A stretch of 12,492 nucleotides of DNA from Brevundimonas sp. UBA2388 (lineage in GTDB: Bacteria > Pseudomonadota > Alphaproteobacteria > Caulobacterales > Caulobacteraceae). Every line of letters begins with the position of its first letter. Position 1 is the stretch's first letter. Below are positions 7,401 to 12,492 of the stretch, one piece after another. The DNA lies in assembly GCA_002343425.1 (NCBI GenBank), contig DDSO01000160.1:763-13254 (forward strand). The letters run 5' to 3'. The notes below the pieces were generated by a model. It saw only the letters and a list, made by a program, of their open reading frames with translations, had not been told where the DNA came from and searched no databases. A program made the position numbers and the translations under genes.

Positions 7401-8908
7401 CGGTTTCCGAACGGATAGCGCCAGGCGTCCTCGGCGGCGCGCATGGGCGCGCGGGCCTTGGCGAGGGTTTCGGCATATTCAGCGGCAGGATCACTGTCGG
7501 CGACGACGCCGGCGCCAGCCTGGACATGGATCTTGCCGTCGGCGAACAGGGCGGTCCTGAGCACGATGCAGATGTCGGCCTCGCCTCCCGCGGAGATGTA
7601 GCCGACGCCGCCGCCGTAACCGACGCCGCGCTTCTCGCTCTCCAGCTCGTCGATGATCTCCATGGCCCGGACCTTGGGCGCGCCGGACAGGGTGCCGGCG
7701 GGGAGGGCGGCCAGAAGGGTGTCCACGGCGTCGAGGTCGGGATGGGCGTCGCCCTGGACCTCGGAGACGATGTGCATGACCGAGCTGTAGCGTTCGACGC
7801 GGAAGCTCTCGATCACCTCGACCGTGCCGGGGGCGGCGACGCGGCCGACGTCGTTGCGGCCGAGGTCGAGCAGCATCAGATGCTCGGCCCGCTCCTTGGG
7901 ATCGGCGAGCAGTTCGGCCTCGAGTGCGCGGTCGGCCTCGGGCGTCTCGCCGCGCGGTCGGGTGCCGGCGAGGGGGCGGATGGTGACGCGGCCGTCCTTG
8001 AGGCGCACGAGGATTTCCGGGCTGGACCCGGCCAGCTGGAAGTCGCCGAAGTCGAGATAGAACAGATAGGGGGACGGGTTCCGACGCCGCAATGAGCGGT
8101 AGAAGGCGAACGGCTCGCCGGCCCATGGTGCTGCGAACCGATGGCTGAGCACGACCTGGAAGATGTCGCCGGCGGCGATATAGTCCTGTGCCCGGCCGAC
8201 CATGGCGGCGAAGTCGGCGTCCCCGACAGGCGAACGGAAGGGCTCGATCGCGGTCTCGCGCGGGGCGGGAAGGGCCGGCAATGGCCGGCGCAGATCGGCC
8301 TCGAACTGGTCCAACCGCGCCACGACGGCGTCGAAGGCCGGCCGGGCGTTCAGACCACTGTCGGGATAGGCGGCCGAGACGAGCACGATCTCGTGGCTGA
8401 CAGAGTCGAAGATGGCGACGAGCGAGGGACGGGTCAGGACGGCGTCGGGCAGGTCGAGCGGGTCGGGATTGGGCGCGCCCAGCGGCTCGAGAAGGCGGAC
8501 CATGTCATAGCCGAACACGCCGAACAGGCCCGCGGCCATGGGCGGCAGGCCGTCCGGCAGGTCGAACCGCGACGCCGCCATCAGAGCGCGGAGGGACGTC
8601 AGGGCGTCGGCGGCTTCAGGCCTGAACCGGTTGGCGGTGATGTCATCGCCTCGCGCCAGCTCAGCGGCGCCGCCACGGCAGCGCCAGACGACATCCGGCT
8701 CGCGGGTGATGATCGAATAGCGGCCGTTGACGGCGCCGCCCTCGACCGATTCCAGCAGGAAGGCGTGGGTGCGGCCGTGCCCGACCTTGAGGAAGGCCGA
8801 GACCGGCGTCTCGAGGTCATCCACCAGCCGGCGGATGACGACCTGGGGCTGGCCCTGCGACCAGCCGCGCTCGAAATCGGCGAAGCCGCCTTCGCCGCCG
8901 GTCGTCAT
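7397..8908 (-). CDS. trpE: Anthranilate synthase component I
   Basis: TrpE converts chorismate to anthranilate using ammonia from TrpG, the committed step of tryptophan synthesis. The 503-residue protein has the family's usual size. The N-terminal domain carries LLESVEGG (51-58), where LLES is the known tryptophan feedback-inhibition site, and NPSPYLFYLDF (277-287) adds the second part of that pocket. The C-terminal chorismate-binding domain shows GSSPEIL (294-300), PLAGTRPRG (312-320), LDLGRNDVGRV, PAGTLSGAPKVRAM (403-416) and the glycine-rich GYGGGVGYIS. These features favour TrpE over PabB. The ATG overlaps the stop of the upstream ppiD-like gene as ATGA, so translation is probably coupled. 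There is no space for a leader-peptide attenuator. Confidence 0.95.
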   Translation of the reverse strand: MTTGGEGGFADFERGWSQGQPQVVIRRLVDDLETPVSAFLKVGHGRTHAFLLESVEGGAVNGRYSIITREPDVVWRCRGGAAELARGDDITANRFRPEAADALTSLRALMAASRFDLPDGLPPMAAGLFGVFGYDMVRLLEPLGAPNPDPLDLPDAVLTRPSLVAIFDSVSHEIVLVSAAYPDSGLNARPAFDAVVARLDQFEADLRRPLPALPAPRETAIEPFRSPVGDADFAAMVGRAQDYIAAGDIFQVVLSHRFAAPWAGEPFAFYRSLRRRNPSPYLFYLDFGDFQLAGSSPEILVRLKDGRVTIRPLAGTRPRGETPEADRALEAELLADPKERAEHLMLLDLGRNDVGRVAAPGTVEVIESFRVERYSSVMHIVSEVQGDAHPDLDAVDTLLAALPAGTLSGAPKVRAMEIIDELESEKRGVGYGGGVGYISAGGEADICIVLRTALFADGKIHVQAGAGVVADSDPAAEYAETLAKARAPMRAAEDAWRYPFGNR

Positions 8909-10833
8909 TGAGCCGGCGCGGCGCCCGGCGATGCGGGAGCGGCGGGCGCTTCGGCCGGCAGGCCCAGGGACGTCCGGGCCAGCGGCTCGTCGAACTCCGC
9001 CTTGCTGCGGGCGGCGGCGGCGGCGATGGCTGTCTCGCCGACGGCGTTGACGTGGTCGCCGGCCATGCGCTGACGGAACTGTTCAGCAACCGGAGCCGCC
9101 AGCGCCGGCACCGCGGCGGCAATGCGGTCCGTGCGGCCGATGACGAAGGTGTCGACCGTGTTCTGCTGCGAGAACGGCTGGCCGCGGCCGCTGCCGAACA
9201 CGCCGGCGATGACGCCCTGGCCGTTCTGTTCGGCGGACTGGCGGTTCAGGCCGGTTCCCGTCTGCAGGGTGGCGCCGACCGAGGCGGCAACGGCGGCCAG
9301 GTCCTCGCCGCCGCGCACCCGGGCGGCCAGGGCGTTGGCGCGCGCGCTGAGCAGGCGGGCATTCTCGCGCAGCACCCATTGCTGGGCCAGGGGCTCACGG
9401 ATGCCGGCCAGGGGCGGCAGGGCCGCGGGCAGGATGTCGTCGAGGCGGACCACGAAATACTGGCCCTGTCCCATGTCGACGACTTCGCTCTCGGCGCCCT
9501 TGCTGAGGCTCCACATGGTCTGGATTAGTTGCGGCGGCAGGGCCGGATTGATGTCCTGACCGTTGCGGAGTTTGCCGTCCTGACGGATCGGCGGAATCTG
9601 GATGACCCGGGCGCCGACCTCGCGCACGGCGACGTCCAGCGTCTTGCCGTCCTGGCGCGCCTTCTCATAGGCCTCGACCCGGCGATAGACGGACGCGCGG
9701 GCGTCCTCGGCGCGCAGCTCGGCGATCACCTGTTCGCGGACATCGGCCAGGGTCGCGGCGCGGCCCGGCTGGATGCCGGTGACCTTGGCCACGACAAAGC
9801 CCACGCCGGCCTGGACCGGGGCGGACACCTGGTTGGCGGCCAGACCGAAGACGGCGGCGGCCACAGCCGGGTCGCCGAGGGCGCTGCGCGGCGTGTCGTT
9901 GTATTCGGCGGGCTGGATGCTGTTGGCGCGGGCGACCTCGGCCGGGGACTGACCGGCGCGCAGGGCGGCGGCGATGCGGTCGGCGGCGGCGCGGTTCGGC
10001 GCGGTCAGGGTGACGAAGGTGCGCCTCTCGGGCAGCGACAGGGCGTCGCGACGGAAGTTGAACCGCTCCTCGATACGAGCCTCGGTCGGCGCCACCGCGC
10101 CGGTTGCGCCATCGTCGAAGAGCACGACCGAGGCGGTGCGGGACTCAGGCATCCGCAGCTGATCGGCGTTCTGGTTCATGAGAGCGGTCAGCTGGGCGTC
10201 GGTCGGCGTACCCGCAGTGCCGGCCATCGCCTGGGTAACGGTGAACCAGCGGGCGTCGCGGGTCTCAAGCGCCTGGCTGGCGAGGATGGCGCCATAGATG
10301 CGCGGCAACCGCATGCCGGCGCCGAGGGCGGCGCCATAGTGCTGAGTGGAATACTGGTCGCGCAACTGCGCCTCGAACATCTCGGGCGTGGCGTTCCCCT
10401 CCGCCAGGGCGGTGCGATACTGCTCCTCGCTGAACTGGCCCGTGACGCTGTCGAAGAAGGCGGGAGCCTGCCGGATCTGGCGCAGGACCAGCTCCTTGCC
10501 GGGGCGAATGCCGGCCTTCCAGGCCCAGTTTACGAAGCCGAGCTGTTGCGACTTCTGCTCCAGATACTGGCGCAGGCCGCCTTCGCCGATCAGCTCCTCG
10601 AAGGTCAGGGCCCGTCCGGCCTGCTGCTGCGCCTGCTCGCGGATACGGTCCAGTTCGCCGCGGAACTCCACCTGGCTCAAGTTGCGGTCGCCGGCCGAAA
10701 CCACATGTTTCGGACCGAGGTTGGCCAGAACATCCATCTGCGATCCGCCGGTGACCACCAGGCCGAGCGCCAGCAGGACCAGCAGGCCGATGGCCCATTT
10801 CGATTTGGCGAAGGTACGGAAGGCGGTGAGCAT
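8905..10833 (-). CDS. ppiD: PpiD-like membrane-anchored periplasmic peptidyl-prolyl isomerase / folding factor
   Basis: This 642-residue protein has a short basic N-terminus (MLTAFRTFAKSKWA), one membrane anchor at about 13-29, and then a long periplasmic region. A SurA/PpiD-type N-terminal chaperone domain covers about 45-240, including PEMFEAQLRDQYSTQ (150-164). A parvulin-type domain covers about 270-353 (RRTFVTLTAPNR to GVGFVVAKVTG), and a second degenerate parvulin-like fold may follow near 450-500 (VVDMGQGQYFVVRLDDI). PpiD proteins assist newly secreted proteins leaving the SecYEG translocon. Isomerase activity is uncertain because the parvulin sequence is divergent. The start at 10833 is chosen over an upstream in-frame start at 10902 because AGGA lies six bases before it and the anchor then sits at the N-terminus. 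It is coupled to trpE by a 4-bp overlap and diverges from tpiA. Confidence 0.87.
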   Translation of the reverse strand: MLTAFRTFAKSKWAIGLLVLLALGLVVTGGSQMDVLANLGPKHVVSAGDRNLSQVEFRGELDRIREQAQQQAGRALTFEELIGEGGLRQYLEQKSQQLGFVNWAWKAGIRPGKELVLRQIRQAPAFFDSVTGQFSEEQYRTALAEGNATPEMFEAQLRDQYSTQHYGAALGAGMRLPRIYGAILASQALETRDARWFTVTQAMAGTAGTPTDAQLTALMNQNADQLRMPESRTASVVLFDDGATGAVAPTEARIEERFNFRRDALSLPERRTFVTLTAPNRAAADRIAAALRAGQSPAEVARANSIQPAEYNDTPRSALGDPAVAAAVFGLAANQVSAPVQAGVGFVVAKVTGIQPGRAATLADVREQVIAELRAEDARASVYRRVEAYEKARQDGKTLDVAVREVGARVIQIPPIRQDGKLRNGQDINPALPPQLIQTMWSLSKGAESEVVDMGQGQYFVVRLDDILPAALPPLAGIREPLAQQWVLRENARLLSARANALAARVRGGEDLAAVAASVGATLQTGTGLNRQSAEQNGQGVIAGVFGSGRGQPFSQQNTVDTFVIGRTDRIAAAVPALAAPVAEQFRQRMAGDHVNAVGETAIAAAAARSKAEFDEPLARTSLGLPAEAPAAPASPGAAPAQ

Positions 10834-10872
10834 GGTCGGTCCTGGCGGATCAGCGGCAAGGGTGCTGCTTGG

Positions 10873-10902
10873 CCTATAGGGTGTCAGCGCCCCGCACGGC
10901 AA
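10873..10902 (-). promoter_or_regulatory. Candidate promoter of the ppiD-trpE operon
   Basis: On the minus strand TTGCCG (10897-10902) is followed after 18 bp by TATAGG (10873-10878, inside the palindrome CCTATAGG). Initiation near 10866 would give a leader of about 33 nt containing the AGGA ribosome site. trpE has no gap of its own, so this is its likely promoter too. Confidence 0.5.
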
Positions 10903-10939
10903 GACGATGGCATGATTGTTGGGCCACGCCGGGTCGGTT

Positions 10940-11079
10940 CTCCCACCCCTTTATGGGGAGGGTGGTCGCGACGCGACCGGGTGGGGAGGTGTGAAGCCGG
11001 GCTCCGGCGGTGCGGGACTGGCGTTCCCCACCCGGGCTCCGCTGCGCTTCGCCCTCCCTCCCCATTTCGGGGGAGGGAG
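10940..11079. repeat. Nested palindromic intergenic element (putative dispersed repeat)
   Basis: This stretch is a set of nested perfect inverted repeats. The outer arms are ATGGGGAGGG (10953-10962) and its complement (11056-11065). Middle arms are CCGGGTGGGGA (10977-10987) and 11025-11035, and an inner hairpin pairs GCCGG (10996-11000) with CCGGC (11004-11008). A 7-bp palindrome GGTCGCG-A-CGCGACC is at 10964-10978. Each end can also fold locally: 10942-10949 with 10955-10962, and a perfect 10-bp stem, 11054-11063 with 11070-11079. A 10-bp direct repeat CCGGGCTCCG occurs at 10997 and 11032. It sits exactly between the ppiD and tpiA promoters. Its composition and the peptide it would spuriously encode resemble the dispersed palindromic repeats of alphaproteobacterial intergenic DNA. 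Other genome copies cannot be seen here. Confidence 0.7.
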
Positions 11080-11083
11080 ACGC

Positions 11084-11112
11084 TTGGCTTGTCGGAAGGC
11101 GCCGCATAGAAA
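11084..11112 (+). promoter_or_regulatory. Candidate tpiA promoter giving a leaderless mRNA
   Basis: TTGGCT (11084-11089) and TAGAAA (11107-11112) are exactly 17 bp apart. Normal geometry puts the first transcribed base at about 11119, the A of the tpiA ATG. No Shine-Dalgarno is present in the preceding AAGCGCGG. It begins five bases after the end of the palindromic element. Confidence 0.5.
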
Positions 11113-11118
11113 GCGCGG

Positions 11119-11865
11119 ATGATGAAATCCGCAAAACTGATCGCCGGAAACTGGAAGATGAACGGTCTGGGCGCGAGCCTGGACGAGGTGGCGGCGCTGC
11201 GCGCCGCGCTGGCCGAGGCGGCTCCGGCCTGCCGCGTCGCCCTGTGTCCGCCCGCGACCCTGATCGAGCGGATGGCGCAGGCGGCCGGTGGCGGCATCGA
11301 GATTGGCGGGCAGGACTGCCGGGCCGAGACCCACGGCGCCTTCACCGGCGATATCTCGGCGGCCATGCTGAAGGATGCCGGCGCGACGCTGGTGATCCTC
11401 GGCCATTCCGAACGCCGTCAGGGGCATGGCGAGACCGACGCCCTGGTGGCGGCCAAGGCCGAGGCGGCCCTGGCCGCGGGCCTGTCGCCGATCATCTGTG
11501 TCGGCGAGACACTGGAGCAGCGCGAGGCGGGACGGGCCGTCGAGGTGGTGCGCAGCCAGATCATGGCCTCCCTGCCGCTGGCGCTGGCCGGCCGGGACTT
11601 CGCCGTGGCCTATGAACCGGTCTGGGCCATCGGCACCGGCCTGACGCCCACGCTGGAGCAGATCGAGGAAGTCCACCGCGCCGTCCGCGCGGCGATGATC
11701 GAGCGACTGGGGCTGGGCGTGGCCGCGACGCCGATCCTGTACGGCGGCTCGGTCAAGCCGGACAACGCCCGCGAAATCCTCGCGGCGCAGGAAGTCGGCG
11801 GCGCCCTGGTTGGCGGCGCCTCGCTGAAGGCGGCGGATTTTCTCGGGATCATCCGCGGGGCGTGA
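11119..11865 (+). CDS. tpiA: Triosephosphate isomerase
   Basis: TpiA interconverts dihydroxyacetone phosphate and glyceraldehyde 3-phosphate in glycolysis and gluconeogenesis. The 248-residue TIM barrel has normal length with all active-site residues in place: Lys13 in AGNWKMNG, His96 in ILGHSERR, Glu166 in AYEPVWAIGTG, and the phosphate-binding YGGSVKP (208-214). The substrate-binding Asn11 is also present. The start is ATGATG, so 11119 and 11122 are both possible; the candidate promoter favours 11119 as the first transcribed base. It is followed 83 bp later by secG on the same strand. Confidence 0.97.
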   Translation: MMKSAKLIAGNWKMNGLGASLDEVAALRAALAEAAPACRVALCPPATLIERMAQAAGGGIEIGGQDCRAETHGAFTGDISAAMLKDAGATLVILGHSERRQGHGETDALVAAKAEAALAAGLSPIICVGETLEQREAGRAVEVVRSQIMASLPLALAGRDFAVAYEPVWAIGTGLTPTLEQIEEVHRAVRAAMIERLGLGVAATPILYGGSVKPDNAREILAAQEVGGALVGGASLKAADFLGIIRGA

Positions 11866-11874
11866 ACCGCACGT

Positions 11875-11902
11875 TTGCTCCCGTCCCGCATCAATGTTAG
11901 AC
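11875..11902 (+). promoter_or_regulatory. Weak candidate promoter for secG
   Basis: TTGCTC (11875-11880) and TTAGAC (11897-11902) are 16 bp apart in the tpiA-secG gap. A competing arrangement uses TTGATC (11911-11916) and CATATC (11936-11941) with a 19-bp spacer, which would make secG leaderless too. Neither is convincing, and read-through from tpiA is possible. Confidence 0.2.
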
Positions 11903-11948
11903 GCCGCCGCTTGATCGGCGCCGCCTTGCGCCACACATATCGGCTGCC

Positions 11949-12365
11949 ATGCTCCAGACCATTCTCCTCGTCGCCATGATCCTCATCTCGATCGCGCTTG
12001 CCGGCGTGATCCTGATTCAGCGTTCGGAGGGCGGCGCCCTCGGAATGGGCGGCGGGCCGTCTGGCTTCATGACCGCGCGGGGCGCAGGCAATCTGCTGAC
12101 CAAGACGACATGGGTTCTGGCCACCCTGTTCTTCGCCTGCGCGATCGGCCTGACCATTCTCGGCAACGTTGAGCGTTCCAACCGCTCTATCGTCGACGCC
12201 GACGCCGTGGGCGAGCTGATCGCTCCGACGACGACGGACGCAGCGCCGGCCGTTGATCCGGCGGCGCCTGCGCAACCGGCCGCGCCGTCGCTGCAGGATC
12301 TGGAATCCAGCCTGTCGGGCGTCTCCGCCGCCCCGGCTCCGGCCCAGCCGGCTCCCGCAAATTAG
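11949..12365 (+). CDS. secG: Protein translocase subunit SecG
   Basis: SecG is the small accessory subunit of the SecYEG translocon in the inner membrane. The 138-residue protein has two hydrophobic helices (about 3-23 and 54-73) joined by the family motif IQRSEGGALGMGGG (23-36). A long Ala/Pro-rich tail follows (about 95-138), as is common in alphaproteobacterial SecG. No clear ribosome site precedes the ATG. The tpiA-secG-pyrG order recurs in alphaproteobacteria. A strong hairpin directly after the stop suggests its transcript ends before pyrG. Confidence 0.93.
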   Translation: MLQTILLVAMILISIALAGVILIQRSEGGALGMGGGPSGFMTARGAGNLLTKTTWVLATLFFACAIGLTILGNVERSNRSIVDADAVGELIAPTTTDAAPAVDPAAPAQPAAPSLQDLESSLSGVSAAPAPAQPAPAN

Positions 12366-12369
12366 GATG

Positions 12370-12390
12370 GGCGGGGAGCTTATCCCCGCC
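12370..12390 (+). terminator. Hairpin terminator after secG
   Basis: GGCGGGGA (12370-12377) pairs perfectly with TCCCCGCC (12383-12390) around a 5-nt loop, four bases after the secG stop. It is followed by TTCCTCT, a pyrimidine stretch but not a clean T-run, so termination may be partial. Confidence 0.65.
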
Positions 12391-12453
12391 TTCCTCTCCC
12401 GCCCTCAAAGTCTCCGCAGTTTGCCGCCCGAATCAGCGGTAGGGTGATCTCCC

Positions 12454-12492
12454 ATGGCCCGTTACGTGTTCATCACCGGCGGCGTGGTTTCC
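12454..12492 (+). CDS. pyrG: CTP synthase, first 13 residues (partial, runs off right edge)
   Basis: The start MARYVFITGGVVS matches the nearly invariant N-terminus of CTP synthase, which makes CTP from UTP, ATP and glutamine. The sequence continues open to the end of the window. An AGGG nine bases upstream (12441-12444) is a weak ribosome site. It lies 88 bp after secG, with a terminator-like hairpin between them, so it probably has its own promoter, which I could not identify with confidence. Confidence 0.9.
   Translation, partial: MARYVFITGGVVS

Noticed and set aside
8141..8911. 256-codon plus-strand frame antisense to trpE
   Set aside because: It mirrors trpE codons, shows no domain or motif, and has the same shadow composition.
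10834..10902. 23-residue N-terminal extension of the ppiD-like protein
   Set aside because: It would cover the likely promoter and displace the membrane anchor from the N-terminus; the ATG at 10833 has an AGGA site.
9529..11109. 526-codon open frame on the plus strand across the ppiD-like gene and into the tpiA upstream gap
   Set aside because: It is antisense to a clear gene, has Gly/Arg/Ala/Asp-rich low-complexity composition typical of GC-rich shadow frames, and ends in the palindromic repeat.
11905..11920. CGCCG/CGGCG hairpin between tpiA and secG as a terminator
   Set aside because: Only a 5-bp stem with a 6-nt loop and no T-run; such stems are frequent at this GC content.
1814..12434. 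GANTC (CcrM methylation) sites near promoters, for example 1814-1818, 4621-4625 and 12430-12434
   Set aside because: GANTC is expected by chance many times in 12 kb at this base composition, and no clustering was evident.
1..12492. Search for a novel defence, mobile or biosynthetic system
   Set aside because: Nearly all of the sequence is accounted for by conserved housekeeping genes with intact motifs; the only unrecognised gene is the 60-residue membrane protein.

Overview
The window reads as a chromosomal housekeeping region of a GC-rich alphaproteobacterium, most likely Caulobacterales (Caulobacter/Brevundimonas-like). This rests on protein sequence character, on the gene set (ppiD-like, trpE, trpGDC, lexA, comEC, gltX, gltA, with tpiA-secG-pyrG on the other side), and on the direct-repeat SOS operator GTTC-N7-GTTC upstream of lexA, which is the alphaproteobacterial form. 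No transposase, integrase, phage gene, CRISPR array, toxin-antitoxin pair, tRNA or rRNA gene is visible. I do not see a new defence, mobile or biosynthetic system; the interesting material is in gene overlaps and regulatory DNA.

Layout: the left edge holds the first 98 codons of citrate synthase (gltA, minus), preceded by gltX (glutamyl-tRNA synthetase, minus). comEC (DNA-uptake channel, plus) diverges from gltX, and the two ATG codons share one CATG. comEC runs tail-to-tail into lexA (minus), overlapping it by 20 bp. Upstream of lexA are two LexA boxes in opposite orientation. Next on the minus strand come trpG, trpD and trpC in an overlapping block (TGATG and GTGA junctions). A 60-residue predicted membrane protein is encoded on the plus strand between trpE and trpG. 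trpE is fused by an ATGA overlap to a ppiD-like periplasmic folding factor, which has a good sigma-70-type promoter.

The divergent gap between the ppiD-like gene and tpiA carries a roughly 140-bp nested palindromic element that looks like a dispersed intergenic repeat. tpiA, secG and the first 13 codons of pyrG follow on the plus strand, with a GC-rich hairpin terminator after secG.

Regulation: gltX, trpG and tpiA each have a candidate -10 element placed so that transcription would begin within about two bases of the ATG, and none has a clear Shine-Dalgarno sequence. All three are therefore candidate leaderless mRNAs, a common class in Caulobacter. The trp genes have no room for a leader-peptide attenuator. 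Tryptophan control would then rest on TrpE feedback inhibition (LLES motif present) or on factors not visible here. lexA appears autoregulated through an operator overlapping its -10 element.
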